This document shows positions 28,838 through 37,346 of a stretch of 64,000 nt of DNA, piece by piece. The first letter of the stretch is position 1. Every line of letters starts with the position of its first letter. The notes under the pieces were generated by a model, which was given only the letters and a program-made list of their open reading frames with translations, was not told the DNA's origin and did not search any database. The position numbers were made by a program, and so were the translations under genes. The DNA lies in assembly GCF_022479115.1 (NCBI RefSeq), contig NZ_CP092497.1, positions 9,596,388 to 9,660,387 on the forward strand, in the 5' to 3' direction. The stretch comes from Amycolatopsis sp. EV170708-02-1 (GTDB lineage: Bacteria; Actinomycetota; Actinomycetes; Mycobacteriales; Pseudonocardiaceae).

Positions 28838-29986
28838 ATGGTGGAGGTCCACGACGGCCCGCCCATGGACGGGTTCTCGGTGCCCCTGCGCCTGCACAAC
28901 CTGTTACTGGCCCTGGCGGGTCGGATCGACGACAGTGCTTTGACCGAAGCGCGTGAGCTGATCGCGCGTGCGCACATCGACGAAGCGGTGGAGCTCACCA
29001 CCGGCACCCTGATCGCGGGGAAGATCCCGGTGAGCTCCTCCGAACAGCGTGAACTCGCGCTCGTCCTCGAGATGAGCCGGTCGGACGCCACCCTGGCGAA
29101 CGACCTGCTGGTCGTCGAGGAGGACGAGCCGGTACTCACCCACCGGTTCACCGGGGAGAACCAGCCCGAATTCGGCCTCGCCGAGGCGCTCGACCGCACC
29201 CTTCAGGTGCTGCCGGACGTCCGGTCGGTGCACGCGGTGTGGCGGAACACGCCGGCGGGCAGCGTGCCCGGCGCGCTGCCGCAGCGGGTGGTCCTGGTCG
29301 AGATCGGGCCCGAGGGCAACCCGCCCGCGGTCGCGTTCCGCGTGGACACCGCGCTTCGCCGCGCGGGTATCCGTTCGGTCGTCGAGGTCGCGGGTCCCGG
29401 CGTCGCGCGGTCCGCGTACCACCAGGCCGCGTCTTCGGCCGCGAGTCCTGTCTGGGTCACCGGGAGTACCCACTCCAGTGACTTTCGGTCCGAGCCGGTG
29501 ACTCCGCCGCCCGCTCCCGCCCCGGCTCCCGAGCCGGTCAAGGAGCAGCCGAGCAGGCATGGGCTGCGGCCGGTGAGCGGCGGGAGCCACGAACCGGCCG
29601 AGCCCATCGCGCCGGTGGTGCCGATCGTGCAGCAGGCGCCCGCGGCGACGACGTCGTCCTCGTCCTCATCGGAGTCGGCACCGCCGCGCAAGTCGCGGGC
29701 GGAGACCCGCGCCGAGCGCACGGCCGACCTGACGCCGGCCGAGGTGGCGCAGCTTCGCCAGGCGCTCAAGGAGGACCCCGAAAAGGGCCGCGAGATCGCC
29801 ACGGGCAAGCCGAGCATGCACGAGGTCGTCGAGCTGCCCGCTCTCGACCTCGACGACCCCAGCCTGAGCGAGCGCGACAGGGCGCTCCTGCGCGAGCTGC
29901 ACGCCGAGCTCGCCGAACGGGAGCGCGCCGAAGCGGCGAAGATCCGGCTGAACGGCGCTTCGCGCAGCAGCGGCTGGTCTTCCTGA
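28838..29986 (+). CDS. Conserved hypothetical protein with Pro/Ser-rich linker
   Basis: 382 residues. The N-terminal half is a helical then alpha/beta region like that of the preceding gene. Residues about 205-280 are low complexity (PPAPAPAPEPVKEQ; TSSSSSSES). The C-terminal 100 residues are highly charged helix (ELHAELAERERAEAAKIRLN). ATG follows GGGAGGGAG. It may act as a scaffold or regulator. The alternation of ordered and disordered parts is all that can be said. Confidence 0.7.
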   Translation: MVEVHDGPPMDGFSVPLRLHNLLLALAGRIDDSALTEARELIARAHIDEAVELTTGTLIAGKIPVSSSEQRELALVLEMSRSDATLANDLLVVEEDEPVLTHRFTGENQPEFGLAEALDRTLQVLPDVRSVHAVWRNTPAGSVPGALPQRVVLVEIGPEGNPPAVAFRVDTALRRAGIRSVVEVAGPGVARSAYHQAASSAASPVWVTGSTHSSDFRSEPVTPPPAPAPAPEPVKEQPSRHGLRPVSGGSHEPAEPIAPVVPIVQQAPAATTSSSSSSESAPPRKSRAETRAERTADLTPAEVAQLRQALKEDPEKGREIATGKPSMHEVVELPALDLDDPSLSERDRALLRELHAELAERERAEAAKIRLNGASRSSGWSS

Positions 29987-29996
29987 CGGAGTTCCC

Positions 29997-30060
29997 CGCG
30001 TTTCGTCCTCTGAATGCGGTAGTTGCACGCGCAACGATCGCAACCAGAGGACGAAACGCG
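29997..30060. repeat. Perfect 16-bp inverted repeat before the Nudix gene
   Basis: CGCGTTTCGTCCTCTG (29997-30012) pairs exactly with CAGAGGACGAAACGCG (30045-30060). The loop contains TTGC/GCAA inner pairs. It ends 16 bp before the next start codon, so it may overlap that gene's promoter as well as terminate the previous one. Confidence 0.65.
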
Positions 30061-30076
30061 ATGTTAGGTTGCGGGT

Positions 30077-30888
30077 GTGGCTGAAGAACTGACATTCGAC
30101 ATCCCGGTGGGGGCCGGGGTGGGCACCCGCGCCAACGCCGACGGCGAGCCCGTCACGCCCAAGGACGCGGCGACCGTGATCCTCCTCCGCGACGGCGCCG
30201 AAGGCGTCGAGGTCTTCCTCCAGCACCGGGTGAAGGGCATGCCGTTCGCGGGCGGGATGACCGTCTTCCCCGGTGGCGGCGTGGATTCCCGTGATGTCGA
30301 CACCTCCGTGAGCTGGGCCGGCCCGAGCCCGCCTGGTGGGCGGAACGCTTCGGCTGCGACGAGTCGCTGGCCCGCGCCCTGGTGTGCGCGGCCGTGCGGG
30401 AGACGTTCGAGGAGTCGGGCGTGCTGCTCGCGAGCACCGGGGACACGGTCGTCACCGACACGACGCCGTACCACGACGCCCGCGCGAAGCTGGTCTCCCG
30501 CGAACTCTCGCTCGCCGCCTTCCTCGAAGCGAACGGCCTGACACTGCGCGCGGATCTCTTGCGCCCGTGGGCGAACTGGGTCACCCCGCCGCAGGAACCG
30601 CGCCGCTACGACACTTGCTTCTTCGTCGCCGTGCTGCCCGAGGGGCAGCAGGCGGACGGCGCCACCTCCGAGGCCGTCAGCTCCGGCTGGCAGCGGCCCG
30701 AAGAGGCCATCGCCGATGCCAAGGAGGGCCGCCGCATGCTCATGCCACCCACCTGGCTCACGCTCGCGGAGCTCGGCGAGTTCGACTCGTCGGCCGCGGC
30801 TCAGGCCGCCGAGCGCGAGATCTCGAAGATCATGCCGACGCTGGTGCGCGACGGCGACAAGGTCCGCGTCATCCTGGACCCGGCGTGA
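30077..30888 (+). pseudogene. Nudix hydrolase, apparently frameshifted
   Basis: The first frame gives [14 protein letters not shown] and [15 protein letters not shown], then degenerates after SWAGP. The second half of the Nudix box ([15 protein letters not shown]) and the rest to 30888 are in another frame. One more C in the CCC run at 30322-30324 gives [14 protein letters not shown] and a 270-residue protein with a complete Nudix box. GTG at 30077 with TTAGGTT upstream looks leaderless. The stop overlaps the MBL gene start (GTGA). The restored gene is probably the functional form. Confidence 0.8.
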
Positions 30889-31655
30889 GCGCCCCCGAGT
30901 ACGGCGTGCTGCGCCGGATCACGCCGACGACTTCCGTGCTGCTCGAGAACAATCCTTCGTCGATGACGTTGGAGGGCACCAATTCCTGGGTGCTGCGCGG
31001 CCCCGGTGCGTCCGGTTCCGTGGTCGTCGACCCCGGTCACGAGGACGTCGAGCATCTGACGCTGCTCGCGGAGACCGGCGCCGTCGAGCTGATCGTGCTG
31101 ACCCACCATCACCCCGACCACGCCGAGGGCGCGCCCTGGTTCGCCGAGCGCGTCGACGCTCCCGTGCGGGCCTTCGACGAGAAGCTTTGCATCGGCGGGA
31201 AGTCCCTTGTGGACGGTGAGGTGATCGAGGCGGGTGGCGTCCGGCTGTCGGTGCTGCACACGCCCGGGCACACCGGCGACTCGATCTGCCTGGTGTCCGA
31301 CGGCCAGATCCTGACCGGGGACACCATCCTCGGCCGCGGCACCACCGTGCTGCACGACCTCGGCGACTACCTGCGCTCGCTGCGGAAGCTCATCGGGCTG
31401 CCGGACGGCACCGTCGGCCTGCCGGGACACGGTCCGGAACTGCCCGATCTGGCCGCGACCGCGCGCGAATACCTGGCACACCGGGAAGAACGGCTCGACC
31501 AGGTGCGTTCGGCACTGGAGACGCTCGGCGCGGACGCCACCCCGCGCCAGGTGGTCGAGGTCGTCTACGCCGACGTCGACAAGGCTTTGTGGGCGCCCGC
31601 CGAATGGAGCGTGCGGGCGCAGTTGGACTACCTGAGGTCGGAGGACGGCGAATGA
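30885..31655 (+). CDS. MBL-fold metallohydrolase (Rv3677c-like)
   Basis: 256 residues. Zinc motif THHHPDHAEGA (HxHxDH), later ligands in HTPGHTGDS, TGDTILG and GHGPE. It resembles the LACTB2-type branch, which contains endoribonucleases and thioesterases. GTG at 30885 overlaps the Nudix stop, and its own stop overlaps the mycoredoxin start (ATGA), so three genes form one coupled operon. Substrate unknown. Confidence 0.88.
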   Translation: MSAPEYGVLRRITPTTSVLLENNPSSMTLEGTNSWVLRGPGASGSVVVDPGHEDVEHLTLLAETGAVELIVLTHHHPDHAEGAPWFAERVDAPVRAFDEKLCIGGKSLVDGEVIEAGGVRLSVLHTPGHTGDSICLVSDGQILTGDTILGRGTTVLHDLGDYLRSLRKLIGLPDGTVGLPGHGPELPDLAATAREYLAHREERLDQVRSALETLGADATPRQVVEVVYADVDKALWAPAEWSVRAQLDYLRSEDGE

Positions 31656-31903
31656 GTGACGTCGAGGTCGAGTTCTACTGGCGCCCCGGATGCGGGTTCT
31701 GCGCCGCGCTGGAACGGCCGCTGTCGAAGAGCGGCTTCAAGGTGAAGCGGGTCAACATCTGGGAAGACCCGGACGCCGCCGCTCGCGTGCGTTCGGTGGC
31801 GAACGGGAACGAGGTCGTACCGACGGTCTTCGTGGGCTCGAAGGCGATGGTGAACCCTTCGTTCGGTGAGATCGAGGCCGCCGTCAAGGCCGCCTCCGCC
31901 TGA
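31652..31903 (+). CDS. Mycoredoxin-like glutaredoxin
   Basis: 83 residues with a thioredoxin fold. Active site YWRPGCGFCAALE (CGFC), cis-Pro in VVPTVFVG, and the GSKAMVNPSF helix. Actinobacterial proteins of this type reduce mycothiol mixed disulfides. ATG at 31652 overlaps the MBL stop by four bases. An upstream in-frame start is unlikely. Followed immediately by a long perfect palindrome. Confidence 0.88.
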   Translation: MSDVEVEFYWRPGCGFCAALERPLSKSGFKVKRVNIWEDPDAAARVRSVANGNEVVPTVFVGSKAMVNPSFGEIEAAVKAASA

Positions 31904-31905
31904 CT

Positions 31906-31953
31906 CCTCGTGAGTGGCAAGGACGGTTCTAACCGTCCTTGCCACTCACGAGG
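31906..31953. terminator. Perfect 23-bp inverted repeat, GTGAGTGG family, copy 2
   Basis: Arms 31906-31928 and 31931-31953 are exactly complementary with only 2 nt between (CCTCGTGAGTGG...). It lies between the convergent mycoredoxin and clamp genes, 6 bp from the clamp stop. Such a cruciform-capable sequence probably terminates both transcripts. Confidence 0.8.
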
Positions 31954-31959
31954 CGAGTG

Positions 31960-33024
31960 TCAGCGCGGCAGCATCGGCATCACGTAGTACGTCAGCTCCA
32001 CCTCGCCCGGCTCCACCGCGCGGATGACGCAGGCCCGCATCCCGGGCTGGATGTCGAGCCGCACCCGTTCCCCGGCGAAACCCTGCAGCGCGTCCAGCAG
32101 GTAGCGCGCCTGGAACGAGGGCGACGTCCGGCCGCCGGACACCTCCGCCTTCAGCGTTTCCTCGGCCTCCCCGGTGTTCTGCTTGGCGCTGGCCAGCCTC
32201 AGGTGCGAGTCGCCGACTTCCAGCGTCAGCACCCGGCGATCGTCCGCGTAGACGCCGACGCGGCGTACGGCGGCGGCCAGCGCGTCGGCGGCGACTTCGA
32301 CCGTGGTGTCCACAGTGGACGATTCGATCAGCTTCTCCGACAGGAATCCCGCGTCGAGCACGGCGGTGGTGACGGCGACGCCGGCCCAGCTCAGCCCGAA
32401 CCGGGTCCCGTCGCCGTGCAGGCCGACGGTGCCACGCGCCTGCTTCGCCGTCTCGGCGAGCAAGCCGGCCGGGACCAGCGCGTCGATCGGCTCGCCTTCG
32501 GAGCGCAGCGGCAGGGTGGCCACCGCCATCCGATAGCGGTCCGACGCCGTCAGCCGCAGCTCGCGGCTGAAGCTCTGCACGCGGACACCGGTGAACATCG
32601 GCAGCGCGTCGTCCTTCGCCGCCGTGCCCGCGACCGTCCGCAACGCGGTCACGAGCGCGTGACCGTCCACTTCGGACACCTTCGGCGGCATGTCCGGGAG
32701 GTTCAGCTCACGGCTCAGCAACGGCAGCGCGTAGCGCCCGCCCTCCACCCGCACGGCCAGCCGCGAACCCTCGACGACCAGGCGCACCAGATCGTCGTCG
32801 AGCATGCGCAGCGTCTCCGCGAGGGGTCCGGCGGGGACGAGAACTTCACCATCGGTGTGGACCATGGCTTCGGCGGTCAGGCGGACGGCTCGTTCGCTGT
32901 CGTTGCCGCCGACGGTCAGCCCGTCCTTCCCGGCGCGCAGGAGCAGGCCGGAACGGGCCGACAGCAGCCGGGCGGCGGCGGAAACGGCGGACGAAAGGGG
33001 ACGGGTGGCGGCGGTCAGGTCCAT
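31960..33024 (-). CDS. DNA polymerase III beta-clamp paralogue
   Basis: 354 residues with three clamp repeats. Recognisable pieces: AGPLAETLRMLDDDLVRLVVEGSRL (domain 1), FTGVRVQSFSRELRLTASDRYRMA (domain 2, the TDRYRL signature), RVGVYADDRRVLTLEV (domain 3), and a shortened end YYVMPMLPR in place of the usual YLLMPVRL. Domain 1 is shorter than in housekeeping DnaN. A ring clamp is expected. It is not beside dnaA/recF, so it is very likely an extra copy. It lies 9 bp downstream of an MFS exporter on the same strand. Confidence 0.82.
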   Translation of the reverse strand: MDLTAATRPLSSAVSAAARLLSARSGLLLRAGKDGLTVGGNDSERAVRLTAEAMVHTDGEVLVPAGPLAETLRMLDDDLVRLVVEGSRLAVRVEGGRYALPLLSRELNLPDMPPKVSEVDGHALVTALRTVAGTAAKDDALPMFTGVRVQSFSRELRLTASDRYRMAVATLPLRSEGEPIDALVPAGLLAETAKQARGTVGLHGDGTRFGLSWAGVAVTTAVLDAGFLSEKLIESSTVDTTVEVAADALAAAVRRVGVYADDRRVLTLEVGDSHLRLASAKQNTGEAEETLKAEVSGGRTSPSFQARYLLDALQGFAGERVRLDIQPGMRACVIRAVEPGEVELTYYVMPMLPR

Positions 33025-33033
33025 GCCCGCAAG

Positions 33034-34326
33034 CTAGCGGGCGGCACCGACAAGTTCGGGCGCTTCGGCGACCGCTCCGGCGGGCTGGGGGCGGAAGGTG
33101 CCGCGCAGCAGCCACACCACCGCGGCGAGCGCGAACCCGACCCCGCCGGCGGCGAGGAACGCCGCTTCGTGCCCGGCGTGCTCGACGAGGTAGCCGCTGA
33201 TCGACTGCCCGAACGCGAGCCCGAGGGTCACCGCGGTGAGCACCCAGCCGAACGCCTCGGCCGCCGTGCCCTTCGGCGCGGCGATCTCGATGGCCGCCGA
33301 GTGCGTCGTCGACTGCGGGGTGATGAGCGCGCCCGCGGCGAGCATGGCGAGCGCGAGGCCCCAGAGCGAGCCCGGCAGCGCGAGCAGCGCCACCAGCGCG
33401 CCGAACCCGGCCAGCAGCACCGGCAGCCGCAGGCCCATCTGGCGCGGCCACGGGCGCAGGCTGTACGCCACCCCGAACGCGACGGAGCTGACCGACCAGG
33501 CCGAGAGCAGCAGACCGCCGATGGAGGTGTTCCCCGCCTCGGTCGCGGCCGCCGGGACGGCGACCTCGACGAATCCGATCACCGCGCCGAAACCCAGTGC
33601 GGCGATCGCGAGCGTGCGCATCCCGGGGCTGGCCAGCGCGCCGAGCAGTTTGCCGCCCGTCGACGGCGACGGCCCCCACGCGCGCACGGTCGGGCTCAGC
33701 GCGAACAGCGTCGCGCCCGCGATCATGGTCAGCGAGCCGGTCACGATGCCGGTGCCCGCCCACGGCGCGGCGATCAGCAGCCCCGCGAAACCGGGGCCGA
33801 GAATGAAGAAGACCTCCATGCTGATCGCCTCGTAGGAGAACGCGGCGTTCCGGGTCGGCCCGGCGGGCAGCAGCCGTGTCCACAGCGCCCGCGAAGCCGA
33901 ACCGACCATCGGCTCCGTGATCCCGGTGCCGAAGGCCAGCGGGACCAGCACGAGCGTCGGGGCGTGCGCCTCGATCGCGAACACCAGCCCGGTCATCGCC
34001 AGCGCGAAGAGCACCGTGGTGGTCAGCAGCGGCCGGGTCGGCCCGAACCGGTCGATGAGCCTTCCCTGCACGACTGCGCCGACGGAGACACCCACCAGCG
34101 ACCCGGCGGACACCAGCCCGGCCGCGGCGAAGGAGCCCGTCTCGCGCTGGACGTACAGCAGCGCGGAGATGCCGATCATCGCGATCGGCAGGCGGGCGAG
34201 CAGCGACGCGATCACCGCCCCGCGGGATCCGGGCGCGGTCAGCGCGGCCCGGTAGTCGGCGAGGGAGGTGCGGTGGCTCTCGGCGGAAGCGGACACAGAC
34301 TGGGACACGCGTACCAGTATGAACAC
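33034..34326 (-). CDS. MFS transporter (exporter-like)
   Basis: 430 residues from GTG at 34326, with twelve hydrophobic helices. SLLARLPIAMIGISALLYVQ in helix 1 and GRLIDRFGPTRPLL after helix 2 mark the MFS and its close similarity to the MFS at 7644. GTG at 34308 is an alternative start; neither has a ribosome-binding site, so a leaderless transcript is likely. It is directly followed by the second clamp gene, probably cotranscribed. Efflux is inferred. Confidence 0.83.
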   Translation of the reverse strand: MFILVRVSQSVSASAESHRTSLADYRAALTAPGSRGAVIASLLARLPIAMIGISALLYVQRETGSFAAAGLVSAGSLVGVSVGAVVQGRLIDRFGPTRPLLTTTVLFALAMTGLVFAIEAHAPTLVLVPLAFGTGITEPMVGSASRALWTRLLPAGPTRNAAFSYEAISMEVFFILGPGFAGLLIAAPWAGTGIVTGSLTMIAGATLFALSPTVRAWGPSPSTGGKLLGALASPGMRTLAIAALGFGAVIGFVEVAVPAAATEAGNTSIGGLLLSAWSVSSVAFGVAYSLRPWPRQMGLRLPVLLAGFGALVALLALPGSLWGLALAMLAAGALITPQSTTHSAAIEIAAPKGTAAEAFGWVLTAVTLGLAFGQSISGYLVEHAGHEAAFLAAGGVGFALAAVVWLLRGTFRPQPAGAVAEAPELVGAAR

Positions 34327-34344
34327 TTTGGTACGCGAGTACCA
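34311..34344. promoter_or_regulatory. Triple TGGTAC half-site at the MFS start
   Basis: GTACCA at 34311, TGGTAC at 34329 and GTACCA at 34339. The last two form the palindrome TGGTAC-GCGA-GTACCA immediately upstream of the GTG. It looks like a dimer repressor site. The half-site recurs upstream of the paralogous MFS gene near 8862. Confidence 0.5.
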
Positions 34345-34626
34345 GATCTGTGGCGGTAAGTTTGGTCACCACCGGATCCGGGTACTACGGACCTTGAATC
34401 GCTCCGGTTCATCACGATCAGGTAACAGTCAGTCGATTCTGGGTCATTCGGGGCAACAAATCGACGCAGATGGCGTCCTTGAGAGTGAAAGAACTTGAGT
34501 TCACGGCCGATGGCCGTGGATGGTTGTACGACAAACACACAGCTTCCAGCTCCCTCCGGCGTACGGGTCGGGGCCTTGTTCCGGAGGGCGGGGAGCGCGG
34601 ATCGTCGGGGGATGGTCCGCGCACAG
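34345..34626. other. Long intergenic region, possible small RNA
   Basis: About 280 bp upstream of a strong plus-strand hairpin, with no convincing protein gene. A 74-codon frame at 34470 runs through the hairpin and has no good ribosome-binding site. ACGGCCGATGGCCGT near 34501 is a small stem. A transcript ending at 34670 is possible. Confidence 0.35.
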
Positions 34627-34670
34627 CGAAGAGCCGGTGCGCCACGTCGGGGGTGGCGCCCGGCTCTTCG
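34627..34670. terminator. Strong hairpin with T-rich 3' side
   Basis: CGAAGAGCCGG pairs with CCGGCTCTTCG, and inside it GCGCCAC pairs with GTGGCGC. It is followed by TTGTGTTT on the plus strand. No plus-strand gene upstream explains it. Confidence 0.7.
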
Positions 34671-34685
34671 TTGTGTTTCAGCACA

Positions 34686-34742
34686 AGTACGTGAAGGCCC
34701 CCTTCGCTGCGTTAGACGCAGTGAAGGGGGCCTTCACGTACT
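34686..34742. terminator. Long inverted repeat after crp
   Basis: AGTACGTGAAGGCCCCCTTC pairs exactly with its complement ending at 34742; the interior CTGCGT/ACGCAG also pairs. It lies 5 bp after the crp stop on the minus strand. Confidence 0.75.
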
Positions 34743-34747
34743 CGAAA

Positions 34748-35422
34748 TCAACGGGCGCGGCGGGCCAGGCGCTCCGGGTCCAGGATCAGCACGCTCTTGC
34801 CTTCGAGCCGCAGCCAGCCGCGGTGCGCGAAGTCGGCGAGAGCCTTGTTGACGGTCTCGCGCGAGGCGCCGACGTACTGGGCGATCTCTTCCTGCGTCAG
34901 GTCGTGCGTGACCCGCAGAAGGCCGGCCTCCTGGCTGCCGAAACGCTGCGCGAGCTGCAGCAGCGCCCGCGCCACGCGGCCGGGGACGTCGGTGAAGATC
35001 AGCTCGGCGACCATGTTGTTCGTCCGGCGCAGCCTGCGGGCGACCACACGGAGCAGCTGCTCGGCGATCTCCGGGCGGGTGGAGATCCACTGCCGCAGCG
35101 CCGGGCGGTCCATCGTCACCGCGCGGACCTCGGTCACGGTCGTCGCGCTGGACGTCCGGGGGCCGGGGTCGAAAATGGACAGCTCGCCGAACATGTCGGA
35201 CGGGCCGAAGATGCCCAGCAGGTTCTCGCGGCCGTCGGGTGACTTGCGGCCGATCTTCACCTTGCCGGACTGGATGATGTAAAGCTTGTCGCCGGGTTCA
35301 CCCTCGTTGAAGATGACATGCCCGCGAGGGAACTCCACGGATTCCAAGGTCTGTGCCAGCGCCTCGGCGGCTGCCGGCTCAACACCCTGGAAAATGCCCG
35401 CTCGGGCCAGGGTTTCGTCCAC
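34748..35422 (-). CDS. crp: Crp/Fnr-family cAMP-responsive regulator (Rv3676-like)
   Basis: 224 residues, the same length I recall for M. tuberculosis Crp. The cyclic-nucleotide domain has [18 protein letters not shown] and [18 protein letters not shown] (phosphate-binding cassette). The dimer helix is [16 protein letters not shown]. The winged HTH is [24 protein letters not shown] at 35422 is preferred to the longer in-frame GTG at 35488 because GAGGAGG lies 8 bp upstream and conservation begins at [12 protein letters not shown]. Global carbon and respiration control is expected. Confidence 0.93.
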   Translation of the reverse strand: MDETLARAGIFQGVEPAAAEALAQTLESVEFPRGHVIFNEGEPGDKLYIIQSGKVKIGRKSPDGRENLLGIFGPSDMFGELSIFDPGPRTSSATTVTEVRAVTMDRPALRQWISTRPEIAEQLLRVVARRLRRTNNMVAELIFTDVPGRVARALLQLAQRFGSQEAGLLRVTHDLTQEEIAQYVGASRETVNKALADFAHRGWLRLEGKSVLILDPERLARRAR

Positions 35423-35581
35423 CTCGGGTGCCTCCTCATCGAGATACGACGTCGATCCTCGTCGGGCGGGGACCGTGTCGTCGATCACTTTTCGCGTCAG
35501 TCTAGGTCGTGCGCGCGAGATCGCTCGTCGGCACGCCGAACGCGCGCGCGGGCCGGGAACGATCTCGCTCGAACGTGGAGC

Positions 35582-35833
35582 CTAACTCCGCACGCGTCGC
35601 GCGCGAAGCCTGGCCGCCTTCCCGCCCAGCCTGCGCAGCCGGAAGAGCTCGAGCGCGCGCCCGATGCCGTGCCCGTAAAGGGCCCTGACCTCGTTGGGCT
35701 GAGCCTGCTCGAGGAACTCCTCGACCTCGTTCTCCTGCACCGCGACGTGCTTGAGCCTGGTCTCCACGCGTTCCATGAACAGCGCGAAGAACATGATCAC
35801 CAGTGGCACCAGGATGACGAACCAGACGGTCAT
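35582..35833 (-). CDS. Small membrane protein (Rv3675 position)
   Basis: 83 residues. One N-terminal membrane segment ([17 protein letters not shown]), then an acidic helix ([14 protein letters not shown]) and a very basic tail ([19 protein letters not shown]). It lies between crp and nth, where M. tuberculosis has the membrane protein Rv3675. The basic tail would face the cytoplasm. Function unknown. Confidence 0.7.
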   Translation of the reverse strand: MTVWFVILVPLVIMFFALFMERVETRLKHVAVQENEVEEFLEQAQPNEVRALYGHGIGRALELFRLRRLGGKAARLRARRVRS

Positions 35834-36051
35834 GCGCCCTGCCCCGGGAATTCCGAAAAGTTGTGCATTACTCCAGATCCTCGCTCATGGCGTCCTCGAT
35901 CGAAGCGCCGAGGTGGTGCTCTGGCGTGTCGGCCGTCGACCGGCGGGTGCTCCCACTGGCTCGTCCGATGGCGCCCGTAGGCTATCGGGGTGCCTCCTGC
36001 CCTCACCAATGCCCCCGCGCGGGGGGCAAGGGTGAAAGCCGGCTCGCGTTG

Positions 36052-36753
36052 GTGAGACGCGCCAGGCGGATGAAGCGTTGCCTCGACGACGAGTTCCCCG
36101 ACGCGCACTGTGAGCTCGACTTCACCACTCCGCTCGAACTGCTGGTCGCGGTCGTGCTCTCGGCACAGACCACCGACGTCCGCGTGAATCAGGTCACGCC
36201 CGCGCTCTTCGCGCGCTACCGGACCGCGGCGGACTACGCCGGCGCCGACCGCGCCGAACTCGAGGAGTACCTCCGACCGACGGGCTTCTTCCGCGCCAAG
36301 GCGAACTCGGTGCTGGGGCTGGGCGCCGCGCTGGTGGAGCGCTACGACGGCGAAGTGCCCGGCAAGCTGAAGGACCTCGTCACGCTGCCGGGGGTCGGCC
36401 GTAAGACGGCCAACGTCGTGCTCGGGGACGCCTTCGGGGTCCCCGGGATCACCGTCGACACCCATTTCGGCCGCCTGGTCCGCCGCTGGGGCTGGACCGA
36501 GGAGGAGGACCCGGTCAAGGTCGAGCACGCCGTCGGCGAGCTGATCCCGCGCAAGGAGTGGACGCTCCTCTCGCATCGGACGATCTTCCACGGACGCCGC
36601 GTCTGCCACGCCCGCAAACCGGCCTGCGGCGCCTGCCCGCTGGCGAAGATGTGCCCCTCGTACGGAACCGGCCCGACGGGCTTCGAAGAGGCCGCGAAGC
36701 TCGTCAAGGGCGAAGAGCGCGAGCACATCCTGGAACTGGCGGCCCGCCGGTGA
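36052..36753 (+). CDS. nth: Endonuclease III; 5' end may be frameshifted
   Basis: Bifunctional glycosylase/AP-lyase for oxidised pyrimidines. The HhH motif [14 protein letters not shown], catalytic Lys in the VGRK segment, Asp in VDTHFGRL, and the [4Fe-4S] ligands [17 protein letters not shown] (C-x6-C-x2-C-x5-C) are all present. The usual N-terminus starts about 17 codons earlier. GTG at 35990 with TAGGCT upstream looks like a leaderless start, but is out of frame unless one G is added to the GGGGGG run at 36021-36026. That would give 254 residues. As sequenced, GTG 36052 (233 residues) is the first usable start. Confidence 0.85.
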   Translation: MRRARRMKRCLDDEFPDAHCELDFTTPLELLVAVVLSAQTTDVRVNQVTPALFARYRTAADYAGADRAELEEYLRPTGFFRAKANSVLGLGAALVERYDGEVPGKLKDLVTLPGVGRKTANVVLGDAFGVPGITVDTHFGRLVRRWGWTEEEDPVKVEHAVGELIPRKEWTLLSHRTIFHGRRVCHARKPACGACPLAKMCPSYGTGPTGFEEAAKLVKGEEREHILELAARR

Positions 36754-37346
36754 CCAGGGTCACCAAACTGGCCCTCGGGGTCGCCGTGCTGGTGGTGGCC
36801 CTGATCGTCGCGTTGCTCACGACGCGCGACGGCCAGGCTCCGGCCAAGACGTCGGGGGATCTCACGGCGGCGCGTGCGAAGGCCGCTCTAGCTCCCTGTC
36901 CGCCGCCTGGGCCGGGTGAAGTGGCGAAGCTGCGAGGTGTCGACGTCGAGTGCCTTGGCGACGGCTCCAGGGTCGACCTCGCCAAGGTGCTCTCGGGCGG
37001 TCCCGTGCTGGTCAACCTGTGGGCGTCGTGGTGCGAGCCGTGCCGCGCCGAGCTCCCGCTGCTCCAGCACTACGCCGCGCTGCCGGGCGCCGCGCGGGTG
37101 CTCCTCGTCCAGGTCGCGAGCTCCGGCGCCGACGGGCTGGCGATGCTGAGCGAACTGGGGGTCCGGCTGCCGTCCGTGTTCGACGGTGACGGACAGTCGG
37201 GGCCGGTGCGGACGGCACTAAAGGTCCCTTCCTCCCTGCCCGCGACGTACCTGGTCACGGCGGGCGGCGACGTCCGGCTCATCGAGAACCCACGCGTCTT
37301 CCTGAACACTGACCAGGTGCGCGCCGCTGTGGAAGGGACATCATGA
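36750..37346 (+). CDS. TlpA-like membrane-anchored thioredoxin (Rv3673c-like)
   Basis: 198 residues. N-terminal membrane anchor ([17 protein letters not shown]), then an extracytoplasmic thioredoxin domain with [13 protein letters not shown] (WCxxC) and a cis-Pro in SSLPATYLV. Two extra cysteines (APCPPP, VECLGD) precede the domain. It reduces or oxidises exported proteins or cytochrome c ligands. GTGA overlap with nth and ATGA overlap with the next Nudix gene show one coupled operon. Confidence 0.88.
   Translation: MTRVTKLALGVAVLVVALIVALLTTRDGQAPAKTSGDLTAARAKAALAPCPPPGPGEVAKLRGVDVECLGDGSRVDLAKVLSGGPVLVNLWASWCEPCRAELPLLQHYAALPGAARVLLVQVASSGADGLAMLSELGVRLPSVFDGDGQSGPVRTALKVPSSLPATYLVTAGGDVRLIENPRVFLNTDQVRAAVEGTS

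Noticed and set aside
31939..34359. An 806-codon plus-strand open frame
   Set aside because: It is antisense to the clamp and MFS genes; composition is Arg/Gly/His-rich as expected for a shadow of GC-rich codons.
34470..34694. A 74-codon open frame before crp
   Set aside because: It reads through a strong terminator hairpin and has poor start context.
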